The notes under the pieces: generated by a model
Told to the model about the DNA's origin: nothing
Databases searched by the model: none
The model's input: only the letters and a program-made list of their open reading frames with translations
Origin: Proteobacteria bacterium bin106
Lineage (GTDB): Bacteria > Bdellovibrionota_B > Oligoflexia > Oligoflexales > Bin106
Direction of reading: 5' to 3'
Assembly (NCBI GenBank): GCA_002238945.1
Contig: MPNI01000025.1
Span: 1 to 32,145, forward strand
Length of the DNA stretch: 32,145 nt
Made by a program: the position numbers and the translations under genes
Shown here: positions 16,817 to 25,343 of the stretch, piece by piece
Layout of the letters: each line of letters opens with the position of its first letter
Position numbering within the stretch: position 1 is the first letter of the stretch

Positions 16817-18244
16817 CTATGACTTTTGAGGAGAAAGAACTTTTTTAGGGTCATCTAAACTATCAGATCCTTCCACTTCTAAGTGTCTGATACCCATGAC
16901 TTTGCTGAGTTTATTCCAACCGGTGGTTAGGGCTTTAAGAGAAGCGATGGAATCGGTGATAAATTTTTGATGGGGTTTGTTTTTAGGATCTAACATAGAG
17001 TCATAAGGCGTACCAGATTCGGCTTTGTCATAGAGAGCACGGATATTCTTGTACGCATTATCCATGAGCCCTGAGAGGGTTTTAAAGAGAGCTGGATCTT
17101 CTTGTAAAATGAGTTGTGATAGTGATGCACCACGAAGTTTAGTTTTTCCATCCAGTGAGGTGAATTGTCCGCTATAAATGGTTTGAATACCTACCATGTT
17201 GTTATAATGAGCCACATGAGTGAGATCAGAAAAGCAGTCATGTTCTTCTTCGGGGTCGTTGAGGAGTAATCCAAGTTGCATACGTTCTCCAGCTAGCTCT
17301 CCATAAGAAAGAGAAGCCAAACCTTGGATAATACCTTCAATACTGGTGGTGTCATCTTGGCTGTTAATACGTTTTATGAGTGGGCTATTGGGTTGAGAAA
17401 AGAGTTGGTTCATAGCCTTAAGGTCTTCGATGAGAAGTTGTGCAGCAGATTTAAGATAAGCTCGTCTGCGTGAGCAATTTCCTCCTGTGCAAGCTTTGGC
17501 GTCCACAAGATAGTCGGTATAACGTCGCATGCCAGCCCCTGGTTTGTAGCCATTGAGATCTTGTCCCCAAATAAGAAATTCTATGGCATGAAACCCTGTG
17601 GCTACATTGGCTTCTTCGTCGCCAATTTCATGTAAAGAGCGTAGTAAAGCTGGGTTAATTTTGGAAAAATCCCAATTTTTACCAGCAGCTTGCATGGTTT
17701 TTTGGCCGATAATATTGGCTTGAGCAAAGGTATGATTACGCCCGTAATGAGCTGATTCTACGTAATCCATCAGTCCTTCATCCACAGGCCATGCATTTAC
17801 TCGTCCTTCAATGTCATCCACTTCTGGGTTGGAAAAACGAAACACTTCGCTTTGTTGATAAGCAGCACGTGCTAGGCGGTAAGAAGTTTTTAGAGCACGG
17901 TGAGATACAGTGCTGGGTTGTGCTAGAAAGGTATCAATAGCAGTATGAAACTCTTCTCCCTTCTCTAATGCCTGCTCAAAGATGGCTTTGCCCAGTGCCA
18001 GATAATGTGTGATAACAGTTTTTTTGTTAAGTTTTTTTGCAGATGTGTCAACGCTTGTGGTTTTTGGAGCTTGCTTGTTTTTTGCTTGTTTGCTTGGAAC
18101 TTGCTTATCTTGAGCTTGCTCATTTTGAGCTTGCTCATTCTGAGCTAAAAGAACACCCACAGGGCTAGAGAAAAGGAGAGCGCAACATATGATGATAATG
18201 GCATGCTTTGAGTATTTTAAAAAAGCACAGTCAGACATAAACAT
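16817..18244 (-). CDS. Imelysin-family (peptidase M75-like) iron-regulated envelope protein
   Basis: Imelysins are periplasmic or outer-membrane-associated proteins linked to iron acquisition; peptidase activity is claimed only for some members. The family signature GFHAIEF (217-223, GxHxxE) is intact, followed by LIWGQDLNG. R-x-x-Y-Q-x-SEVFRF (127-137) and VNAWPVDEG (149-157) are also present. The signal peptide spans about 14-34 (AIIIICCALLFSSPVGVLLA). After it comes a low-complexity linker of five-residue QNEQA/QDKQV/SKQAK-type repeats (35-61), not part of the family fold. GGACC before the first ATG is a fair ribosome binding site. It is the first gene of an operon with DHOR and has a Fur-box-like promoter about 105 bp upstream. 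Confidence 0.93.
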   Translation of the reverse strand: MFMSDCAFLKYSKHAIIIICCALLFSSPVGVLLAQNEQAQNEQAQDKQVPSKQAKNKQAPKTTSVDTSAKKLNKKTVITHYLALGKAIFEQALEKGEEFHTAIDTFLAQPSTVSHRALKTSYRLARAAYQQSEVFRFSNPEVDDIEGRVNAWPVDEGLMDYVESAHYGRNHTFAQANIIGQKTMQAAGKNWDFSKINPALLRSLHEIGDEEANVATGFHAIEFLIWGQDLNGYKPGAGMRRYTDYLVDAKACTGGNCSRRRAYLKSAAQLLIEDLKAMNQLFSQPNSPLIKRINSQDDTTSIEGIIQGLASLSYGELAGERMQLGLLLNDPEEEHDCFSDLTHVAHYNNMVGIQTIYSGQFTSLDGKTKLRGASLSQLILQEDPALFKTLSGLMDNAYKNIRALYDKAESGTPYDSMLDPKNKPHQKFITDSIASLKALTTGWNKLSKVMGIRHLEVEGSDSLDDPKKVLSPQKS

Positions 18245-18346
18245 AAAAAGGTCCTTTATGAGATAGTGTGTTAGATACGAGGTAGGTGGTCTTGAATATA
18301 TAATAAGTAAATGTGCTGAGTTTGATAGTCTCTATGATGATTTCTA

Positions 18347-18375
18347 GTTATAATGGTAATGATAATTGTTTTCAA
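18347..18375 (-). promoter_or_regulatory. Sigma70-like promoter of the imelysin-DHOR operon
   Basis: On the minus strand TTGAAA (18375-18370) and TATAAC (18352-18347) each match the -35/-10 consensus at five of six bases and are spaced by exactly 17 bp. The promoter points at the imelysin gene, about 103 bp before its ATG. This is the best promoter-like element seen in the window. Confidence 0.65.
18355..18373. promoter_or_regulatory. Fur box
   Basis: The plus-strand 19-mer GGTAATGATAATTGTTTTC matches GATAATGATAATCATTATC at 15 of 19 positions. It lies over the -35 element and spacer of the imelysin promoter, where a bound Fur-type repressor would block RNA polymerase. Imelysin-DHOR operons are commonly iron-repressed in other bacteria, which fits. 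In Alphaproteobacteria a Fur/Mur or Irr-type regulator could use the site; the regulator is not in this window. Confidence 0.65.
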
Positions 18376-18453
18376 TACCAATGTTTTAAAAAAATGAAAA
18401 TAAGTAAAGAAGCTGACTTTTGTGGTTAGACCGGTTTGTTGTACCAGGAGCTA

Positions 18454-20199
<1,746 letters not shown>

Positions 20200-20348
20200 A
20201 AAAAATCATCAACCAACAATAAACGATCAGTATGAGGTGTGGTCTGTGTTTCTAAGTTTTTACACAGCTTATATCATCTTTTAAGAGTTTTGAAAAACGA
20301 GCGGTAGCGCTTTAAGTGGAAAAGCTACAAGCAACCATACAATTCATC

Positions 20349-20371
20349 GGTGTTAGGTGTTATGTAACACC
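20349..20371. promoter_or_regulatory. Dyad operator-like element between glyA and the riboflavin gene
   Basis: GGTGTTA occurs twice in direct order (20349-20355, 20356-20362), then after TG comes the inverted copy TAACACC (20365-20371). The two-base centre is too tight for an RNA hairpin, so a DNA-binding dimer is the more natural reading. It lies 40 bp after the glyA stop and about 170 bp before the riboflavin gene, in the only gap between them. The regulator is unknown. Confidence 0.4.
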
Positions 20372-20412
20372 AGTATCATTGATATGGACGTTTTTTGTGT
20401 TTGTCGTATATG

Positions 20413-21747
20413 TCACCATTCTGGATATAAAGGGTACTTAGAACACAGCTCTTTGACCTGTTTTCTAATGGAGGCAAAACACGGCGGTTCTGTGTCATGG
20501 GTCTTTTGGTTTTGAAGACTTTCAAGTATTTGGGCAACCCATTTAGCTATGAGTTTAAAATCCTGAGTCAGTAAACCACGAGAAGTAAGAGCAGGGGAGC
20601 CAAAACGTACACCGCTAGTGACAAAAGGAGATCGCTTTTCACCAGGTACAGTGTTTTTGTTGGTGGTAATATGAACTTGATCTAAGGCTGCCTCAAGATC
20701 TTTTCCTGTGACCTGGTTAGAGTCTTTATGGTTTGTGAGGTTGCTGTGGAGAAGATTAAGTAAGATCAGATGATTATCCGTACCACCTGTCACAAGGTGG
20801 CAGCCATGCTCTTTAAGAGTTGTGGCAAAAGCCTGTGCATTTTTGATGGTTTTTTGCTGAAGAGTTTGAAACTCTTCTCTATGAGCTAGATGAAAACATG
20901 TGGCTTTCATGGCAATAATATGTTCAAGAGGTCCTCCTTGAGTTCCTGGAAAAACCCCTTTGTTAAGTTTGGCTGAAAGAGAGTTATCATTCCATAAAAT
21001 CATACCACCTCGTGGTCCTCGTAAAGTTTTATGGGTGGTGGTGGTGGTGACATGAGCATGAGGCAGAGGAGAGGGGTGGAGGCCAGCAGCCACCAGTCCA
21101 GCAATGTGTGCCATATCCACTAGTAAGTAAGCTCCAACTTCTTTGGCAATGTTGGCAAAAGCAGCAAAATCCATAACACGTGGATACGCTGAAGCTCCAG
21201 CTATGATCAGTTGAGGTTGGACTTCTTTGGCACGCTCTCGAATTATGTCGTAGTCGAGTAGCTCCGTTTGTGGATCTACTCCATAACAGTGTGCTTGAAA
21301 GTACATCCCCGATATATTCACCGGTGAACCATGAGTAAGATGCCCACCATGACTTAGATCCAAACCAAGGATACGATCACCTGGTTGAAGAAGAGCTAAG
21401 AAAACAGCATTGTTTGCTGAAGCACCTGAGTGAGGCTGTACATTGGCGTAATGGCAAGAAAATAAAGAGCAGGCCCTTGAGATAGCCAGTGATTCAATGG
21501 CATCTATATGCTCACAACCGCCATAATAGCGTTTATGGGGAAGTCCCTCAGCGTATTTGTTAGTAAGAGGATTGCCAGCTCCAGCTAAGATGCTTTGGCA
21601 AACAAAGTTTTCTGAAGCAATCATCTCTAAGCTGTATCTTTGCCGATGTAGCTCAGCTTCAATATGTGAATACACCTCTGGATCATCTGTTTTGAGATGA
21701 GACCACGGTTTATAAGAGGTTGGGTATTGATGGGGTTGTGATATCAT
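20413..21747 (-). CDS. glyA: Serine hydroxymethyltransferase
   Basis: PLP enzyme interconverting serine plus tetrahydrofolate with glycine plus 5,10-methylene-tetrahydrofolate; cytoplasmic. Key blocks are LEMIASENF (40-48), NKYAEGLPHKRYYGG (63-77), VQPHSGASAN (103-112), DLSHGGHLTHG (130-140), LLVDMAHIAGLVAAG (208-222) and THKTLRGPRGG (238-248) with the Schiff-base Lys240. VRFGSPALTSRG is near 393. Length 444 is slightly above the usual 415-435 because of an N-terminal lead and a small insert near 335-345 (NLTNHKDSNQ). It sits 52 bp after rpiB on the same strand, as is typical in Alphaproteobacteria. There is no strong ribosome binding site at the ATG. Confidence 0.97.
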   Translation of the reverse strand: MISQPHQYPTSYKPWSHLKTDDPEVYSHIEAELHRQRYSLEMIASENFVCQSILAGAGNPLTNKYAEGLPHKRYYGGCEHIDAIESLAISRACSLFSCHYANVQPHSGASANNAVFLALLQPGDRILGLDLSHGGHLTHGSPVNISGMYFQAHCYGVDPQTELLDYDIIRERAKEVQPQLIIAGASAYPRVMDFAAFANIAKEVGAYLLVDMAHIAGLVAAGLHPSPLPHAHVTTTTTHKTLRGPRGGMILWNDNSLSAKLNKGVFPGTQGGPLEHIIAMKATCFHLAHREEFQTLQQKTIKNAQAFATTLKEHGCHLVTGGTDNHLILLNLLHSNLTNHKDSNQVTGKDLEAALDQVHITTNKNTVPGEKRSPFVTSGVRFGSPALTSRGLLTQDFKLIAKWVAQILESLQNQKTHDTEPPCFASIRKQVKELCSKYPLYPEW

Positions 21748-21799
21748 AAAGGATTTCTATTTTGGTATGCTAGCAATGTAGCGCAGTAAAGGAAAAACG

Positions 21800-22279
21800 T
21801 TATAAGGAAGTACTTTGTGCAGAAGCAGTGATATCTTCTAGCTTAGCCAATCGTTTCTTATGTCTGCCGTGTGAAAACTCTGTCCTAAGCCATGTTTGAA
21901 CGATGAGTGGCACCTTCTTATGGTCGAGAAGACGTGCTCCAAGACAGAGAATATTAGCATCGTTGTGTTTACGTGAGGCTTTAGCTGTAGCGATATCCCA
22001 TACACAAGCAGCTCGAATACCACCATAGCGATTCGCTGTCATAGACATACCGATGCCTGTGCCACATAAGCATATTCCAACATCTATTTCACGTTTCAAT
22101 AAAGCTTTGACCACATAGCTGGCATAATCAGGATAATCCACCCGACCATCTTCAAGATGGCATCCGTAATCGACCCAAGTGTAGTCTTGCAGCAGAGAGC
22201 TTGCTAGGATGATGTTTTTGAGCTCCACAGCAGCATGGTCGTTTGCAATGCCTATGTTGTTTGCACTGATGTTGTTCAC
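21800..22279 (-). CDS. rpiB: Ribose-5-phosphate isomerase B
   Basis: Cytoplasmic isomerase of ribose 5-phosphate and ribulose 5-phosphate in the pentose phosphate pathway; ribulose 5-phosphate is also the substrate of the RibB domain encoded nearby. Visible motifs are IGIANDHAAVELKN near the N-terminus, DVGICLCGTGIGMSMTANR (66-84, with the catalytic Cys and the GTGIGMS loop), GIRAACVWD and ARKHNDANILCLGAR-type ASRKHNDANILCLGAR (100-115). Length 159 is normal. The only start that keeps the N-terminal strand is GTG at 22279, without a clear ribosome binding site. It is followed by glyA after 52 bp and preceded by acpP after 83 bp, so the three may be one transcript. Confidence 0.96.
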   Translation of the reverse strand: MNNISANNIGIANDHAAVELKNIILASSLLQDYTWVDYGCHLEDGRVDYPDYASYVVKALLKREIDVGICLCGTGIGMSMTANRYGGIRAACVWDIATAKASRKHNDANILCLGARLLDHKKVPLIVQTWLRTEFSHGRHKKRLAKLEDITASAQSTSL

Positions 22280-22362
22280 ACGGAGTTCTTTTTGGGTGTT
22301 GTGTTTGAGTGTTGTGTTTGGTGTTTGTTAAAGAATGCTTGGTGTGTATAAGGTCATAGAGA

Positions 22363-22626
22363 CTATAATTTGTTTTCAATATAAGCTAAAGCATCACCTA
22401 CAGTGAGGATTTTTTCGGCTTCATCGTCAGGAATATCCACACTGAATGTTTCTTCTATGTTCATCATGAGTTCAACGATATCTAAAGAATCAGCGCCTAA
22501 ATCTTCAATAAATCGCGATTCTCTTTTGATGCTGGCTTTATCCACACCAATTTGTTCAGCAATGATGTCGTTGATACGTTCCTCAGTACTCATCTTGTTG
22601 TTAGAGGAAGGTGAAGCGGTAGTCAT
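22363..22626 (-). CDS. acpP: Acyl carrier protein
   Basis: Small acidic carrier protein for fatty acid synthesis. [12 protein letters not shown] holds the phosphopantetheine serine (Ser47 counted from the chosen start). [20 protein letters not shown] at the end is typical helix IV sequence, and the pI is clearly low. Length 87 is about 9 residues above the E. coli protein because of a short N-terminal lead ([11 protein letters not shown]) before MSTEERI. GAGG seven bases before the first ATG favours the long start. No fabD, fabG or fabF gene is adjacent, unlike the usual fab cluster, so this acpP stands with rpiB-glyA instead. Confidence 0.96.
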   Translation of the reverse strand: MTTASPSSNNKMSTEERINDIIAEQIGVDKASIKRESRFIEDLGADSLDIVELMMNIEETFSVDIPDDEAEKILTVGDALAYIENKL

Positions 22627-23093
22627 AGGATGTCCTCATGGAGTTATAGGGGTTAAGGGTAAAGTTATGAGTCAGCTATCAGCTATAAGTCAAAGCTATA
22701 GGTCAAAGCTATAGGTCAAAATAAGGGGGAGGTGATGTTTTTTGTTTTGTTTGGTTCTTTGTCTCGTTGATGGGTTCTTTGTTTTGTTGGTTGTAATGGG
22801 TTGGTTGTCATTGGAGGTTATTGTTATAGTGCTGTTAGAGCATTATAGCTGTTTGAATCACAGGTATGAAAGCAAGTTATAGACATAACCATAGAATTAT
22901 AGACATTAGGTGTATTGTAAGATGGAAATAAGGATAGGGAAGGTTTTTTCAAATTTTTCAGGTCTTTGAGAGCGTATACTTTATTTGTAGTAACCATACG
23001 GATCATACTATTTTCTCTTGATGGAATAAAGATGAAAAACACACAAAGAGTGATATCTGAGGTGAGTATTTCTAACCAAGCTTACAGCCAGCT
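22627..23093. other. 467-bp divergent intergenic region with a 13-bp repeat
   Basis: Lies between acpP (-) and the 175-aa gene (+) and should carry both promoters. GTCAAAGCTATAG is repeated at 22689-22701 and 22702-22714 with a partial third copy to 22720, about 65-95 bp upstream of the acpP start, so it may lie at its promoter. Around 22735-22800 is a TGGTT/TTTG-rich stretch. An open frame at 22824-23042 (-) lacks a ribosome binding site and protein-like composition and is not accepted. Confidence 0.45.
22689..22720. repeat. 13-bp tandem repeat GTCAAAGCTATAG, 2.5 copies
   Basis: Two exact units (22689-22701, 22702-22714) plus GTCAAA, preceded by a related AGCTATAAGTC. It lies upstream of acpP within the distance expected for a promoter or operator. 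A regulatory role is only a possibility. Confidence 0.6.
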
Positions 23094-23621
23094 GTGGAGA
23101 TATTCAAAACAGTTTATAGCACAGAAAGATCGATGATGATGTCTTTACGTTGTCCCACCGATTTGGCTATCTATTTGTTGTTTGTCTATGATGAAAACAA
23201 GGTGTTTCGGGTTTATGTAGAAGATGGCTGCTTGCCTGGTCGGATGTTTTGGGTAGATACTAAAAAGCCTTTTGTGGAGCAATGTGTATCCATGGTGAAA
23301 GCTGATGTGGGTAGTTGTTTTCAATGGAGGCATTTTGTGATGGAAGATGATTTCTTTGAAAGTTTTGATCTGTCTAAGGATTGTGTATCTTCTGCTATGA
23401 TGAGCCGATATAAGAGTAGTGATCAAAGAAGCACTCTGTATGTTGGAACCTACAAGCACCTTATGAAACTCGATCATAGTGTTTGGTTGATGATGCCCCA
23501 GTTGATGCGTGATTTTTCCTTTCCACAATACAAACGCCACTATTTTCGCGCATGGCAGGTGGCCATGGGGCACTTGCGTCAAGATAGCAAGGTGCTATTA
23601 AATGAAGATTTTCCAAACTAG
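23094..23621 (+). CDS. Conserved-looking protein of unknown function
   Basis: 175 aa from a GTG; an ATG cluster at 23133-23139 would give about 160 aa starting MSLRCPTDLA and may be the true start. No family is recognised. The sequence reads as a compact soluble alpha/beta protein rich in aromatic residues (VFRVYVEDGCLPGRMFWVD, QWRHFVMEDDFF, TLYVGTYKHL, RHYFRAWQVAMGHL). It has no signal peptide or transmembrane helix. The strand-rich first half with a later helix is faintly reminiscent of a NUDIX-like fold, but the GX5EX7REUXEEXGU box is absent. It stands alone on the plus strand; a hairpin lies just behind its stop. Confidence 0.65.
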   Translation: MEIFKTVYSTERSMMMSLRCPTDLAIYLLFVYDENKVFRVYVEDGCLPGRMFWVDTKKPFVEQCVSMVKADVGSCFQWRHFVMEDDFFESFDLSKDCVSSAMMSRYKSSDQRSTLYVGTYKHLMKLDHSVWLMMPQLMRDFSFPQYKRHYFRAWQVAMGHLRQDSKVLLNEDFPN

Positions 23622-23623
23622 AA

Positions 23624-23657
23624 AACCCATAGACAGACCTATGGTCATCTATGGGTT
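23624..23657 (+). terminator. Long hairpin after the 175-aa gene, possible terminator
   Basis: AACCCATAGA (23624-23633) pairs perfectly with TCTATGGGTT (23648-23657). The 14-nt interior holds a second small stem, GACC-TAT-GGTC. It starts three bases after the stop codon. No U-run follows (TAGAAATACG), so it may be an RNA-stabilising 3' structure rather than a classical rho-independent terminator. Confidence 0.5.
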
Positions 23658-23685
23658 AGAAATACGTTGCACTTACTTTAAGCAA

Positions 23686-23727
23686 TATATAAAATCCCAT
23701 TCAAGCACAACGAAGCTTGGATGGGAT
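23686..23727 (-). terminator. Rho-independent-type terminator of the small-protein cluster
   Basis: Read on the minus strand, ATCCCATCCAAGC (23727-23715) pairs with GCTTGAATGGGAT (23706-23694) through 13 pairs with one G-U wobble and an 8-nt loop. It is followed directly by TTTATATATT. It starts 27 bp after the 76-aa gene's stop, which is the expected place for the end of the cluster transcript. Confidence 0.65.
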
Positions 23728-23754
23728 ATACACAGGATTAAATAATACAGCCTA

Positions 23755-23985
23755 TCAATTTTTCTCTAGTCTGGCAATCTCTTTCATTATTGCCTTGCGC
23801 TGTTTATCTATATCAGATGAGCTATTCAAAAGGTTGGAAATTTTATCCTGGAACTCTAGTATCCAAAGGATATAAAAGAATATGATCGAGAATAAGATAT
23901 ACCAAAACCATCCTGAAAACATGAGCCAAAAGAAGGCGTTTAAGAACATCTTAGTATAGATGTATGGATCACTTAGAGTATTCAT
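23755..23985 (-). CDS. Small membrane protein with C-terminal amphipathic tail
   Basis: 76 aa. An aromatic-rich hydrophobic region at about 12-43 (MFLNAFFWLMFSGWFWYILF, then SIIFFYILWILEF) gives one long or two short membrane helices. A charged helical tail follows (DKISNLLNSSSDIDKQRKAI). No family is recognised. The start overlaps the end of the upstream lipoprotein gene by 17 bp in another frame, which implies translational coupling. Last gene before the terminator. Confidence 0.6.
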   Translation of the reverse strand: MNTLSDPYIYTKMFLNAFFWLMFSGWFWYILFSIIFFYILWILEFQDKISNLLNSSSDIDKQRKAIMKEIARLEKN

Positions 23986-24271
23986 TCCATTCCCTTCCTC
24001 GTCTTAAGGGTTCCTTCTTACGCCTGTCCTCCTTGGGCATCTTGTGAGGCTTCCAATTCTTATAGCCATCCTTCTTGCCCTTATACTTCTTATCGGTAGC
24101 CTGATCTAAATGATAGTTCATATCATAGTGATAAGACTTATGACTTGGGCAGGTATCGTCATGCATAGCGTAGTGGAAGAAGGGTTCGATGCATGCTTTC
24201 GTCATGCATCCCGTTACAGTGACAAATAAGATCATTATGATGATGAATGATCCAGCTGATATTCTAGACAT
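23969..24271 (-). CDS. Small basic lipoprotein
   Basis: 100 aa. A lipoprotein signal peptide is clear: MSRISAGSFIIIMILFVTVTGC, with lipobox VTGC (Cys22) (residues 1-8 basic/polar, then hydrophobic). The mature part is short and very basic, rich in Lys, His and Tyr (KKYKGKKDGYKNWKPHKMP, then EDRRKKEPLRRGREWNEY). Such a charge would suit contact with lipopolysaccharide, peptidoglycan or nucleic acid, but no family is recognised. The ATG overlaps the stop of the 47-aa ORF by 8 bp, and its own end overlaps the 76-aa gene. Codon choice here is less AT-rich than in the genes around it. Confidence 0.65.
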   Translation of the reverse strand: MSRISAGSFIIIMILFVTVTGCMTKACIEPFFHYAMHDDTCPSHKSYHYDMNYHLDQATDKKYKGKKDGYKNWKPHKMPKEDRRKKEPLRRGREWNEYSK

Positions 24272-24407
24272 CTTCTTCTCCTTCTGAGTCCTTGAGCCAT
24301 TCCTTAGTTTGATCTAGGAGGGCGTCCTTCAGGCTGTCTACTTCCGCATTATCCTCAAAGATCTCATTCATATTGATTTCAGCCCATTCACGAAGATTAT
24401 TCTTCAT
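24264..24407 (-). CDS. 47-aa acidic small protein
   Basis: A short frame starting MKNNLREWAEINMNEIFEDN and ending KEWLKDSEGEEDV. It is strongly acidic, predicted helical and without a membrane segment. Support comes from its position: its stop overlaps the lipoprotein ATG by 8 bp (ATGTCTAG), the classical geometry of translational coupling, and the frame is protein-like. Against it, no good ribosome binding site precedes the ATG. The frame stays open upstream for 15 more codons (VEQETKLIICDLLHD) back to a stop, so a TTG start five codons earlier or a 5' truncation is possible. It may pair with the very basic lipoprotein that follows. Confidence 0.5.
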   Translation of the reverse strand: MKNNLREWAEINMNEIFEDNAEVDSLKDALLDQTKEWLKDSEGEEDV

Positions 24408-24449
24408 ATCATGCAAGAGATCACAGATTATAAGTTTCGTTTCTTGCTC

Positions 24450-24476
24450 AACTTAGGCAGATAAGATGCCTAAGTT
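24450..24476. terminator. Perfect 10-bp hairpin between the 164-aa and 47-aa genes
   Basis: AACTTAGGCA and TGCCTAAGTT flank a 7-nt loop (GATAAGA). It sits 22 bp after the stop of the 164-aa gene. The minus-strand continuation is GAGCAAG, not a U-run, so it may only attenuate or process the transcript. Confidence 0.5.
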
Positions 24477-24498
24477 TGGTAGTATATGCTGAGTTGCG

Positions 24499-24993
24499 TT
24501 ACTCATCGTCAAGATTCATGAGTTGGCTGTCTTCATCAGAAACAGTGAGGTCGTCAAGTTCTTTAGCCATTTCATCTTGTACTTTTCTTTCAAGGGCTTT
24601 TTGTTTTTGTTGGTACTGAACATACTCAGCATAAAATGCTTTTAGATCAACTTTTTCTGCTTCAGCTTCTTTGCGTTCTCTGATTTCATCTTCTTTGTGA
24701 TATTTTTGTATTTCATCATCTAAATCTAAGGTGTCTCGTGGAGCATCTTGAGCCTTTTTTTTTCTAATAGCATCAAAACTTTGCATTCTCGTAGATGTTT
24801 GTTTTTTTTGTTTTGCCATAGGATGGTCTTTGAAATCTTTTTGAGTAGGGAAAGAATAGTCATTATTGCTGTGATCAATGACTTGACGTGCTTTTTTTTG
24901 TGTTTGTGCGCTTGTTTGTAGGCTTGCCATGTGTACGATGATAATCAAGCCTAATGAAGTGGCAATGAGATTGGCTAATAAAACTTTTATCAT
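24499..24993 (-). CDS. Membrane-anchored charged coiled-coil protein
   Basis: 164 aa. An N-terminal hydrophobic helix (3-25, VLLANLIATSLGLIIIVHMA) is followed by SAQTQ, which could be a cleaved signal peptide or an anchor. The remainder is very polar: Lys/Gln-rich, then long helical stretches (EDEIRERKEAEAEKVDLKAF, YVQYQQKQKALERKVQDEMA) likely to form a coiled coil, ending acidic (SDEDSQLMNLDDE). No family is recognised. The N-terminal 30 residues resemble the separate 42-aa peptide just upstream. A periplasmic spacer or adaptor is possible but unproven. Confidence 0.7.
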   Translation of the reverse strand: MIKVLLANLIATSLGLIIIVHMASLQTSAQTQKKARQVIDHSNNDYSFPTQKDFKDHPMAKQKKQTSTRMQSFDAIRKKKAQDAPRDTLDLDDEIQKYHKEDEIRERKEAEAEKVDLKAFYAEYVQYQQKQKALERKVQDEMAKELDDLTVSDEDSQLMNLDDE

Positions 24994-25103
24994 AGATATT
25001 TTCTCTTATGATTTTGATAACGGGTATGCTTATGTATAAAACCACTATCAAATCACACTGTAGTGGTGCTCTTTTTGAAGCAAGAAATATGCCAATTTTT
25101 AGG

Positions 25104-25232
25104 TTATTGTTGTGTTTCTTGTGGGGTTGTATGTGCATGGGGTTGGGTTTGTGTTTTCAAAGAGATCACACTGAGCGTTATAATAAGTCCAAAGGCAACA
25201 GCTAGGGCATTGATAATGATGGCTCTAAACAT
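25104..25232 (-). CDS. 42-aa membrane peptide resembling the 164-aa neighbour's N-terminus
   Basis: MFRAIIINALAVAFGLIITL leads into SVISLKTQTQPHAHTTPQET and QQ. It has one predicted transmembrane or signal helix and a short His/Thr/Gln tail. AAGGAAAAC before the ATG is a fair ribosome binding site. Aligned to the 164-aa protein's start (MIKVLLANLIATSLGLIIIV), the position of N, A, GLII and the Gln/Thr-rich exit agree, so the two look like paralogous leaders. The 42-aa gene could be a truncated duplicate or a real micro-protein. Confidence 0.55.
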   Translation of the reverse strand: MFRAIIINALAVAFGLIITLSVISLKTQTQPHAHTTPQETQQ

Positions 25233-25250
25233 GGTTGGTTTTCCTTATAT

Positions 25251-25343
25251 TTATAAAGTATCTATGTTTTTGCAAAGTATGGATGTGTGTACCTCATAAA
25301 GGCCAATAGTAGATGCTAATAGAGTTAGCAATTTATGTGCCAT
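25251..25343 (-). CDS. Possible 30-aa peptide
   Basis: MAHKLLTLLASTIGLYEVHT leads into SILCKNIDTL. It sits 18 bp before the 42-aa peptide on the same strand and has a moderate purine-rich lead (AAAGAAAG) before its ATG. The hydrophobic first half could be a short membrane helix. It may be a leader peptide, a remnant or chance; length alone gives little support. Confidence 0.3.
   Translation of the reverse strand: MAHKLLTLLASTIGLYEVHTSILCKNIDTL

Noticed and set aside
20200-20412. FMN riboswitch before the riboflavin gene
   Set aside because: I read the minus strand of the whole gap and found none of the conserved RFN core segments; only the GGTGTTA dyad stands out.
22824-23042. 72-aa minus-strand ORF upstream of acpP
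   Set aside because: No ribosome binding site, irregular composition, no motif and no operon context.
25063-25299. Plus-strand ORFs of 65-78 aa in the small-protein cluster
   Set aside because: They run antisense to the 42-aa and 30-aa peptides, lack ribosome binding sites and have a codon pattern expected of a complementary strand.
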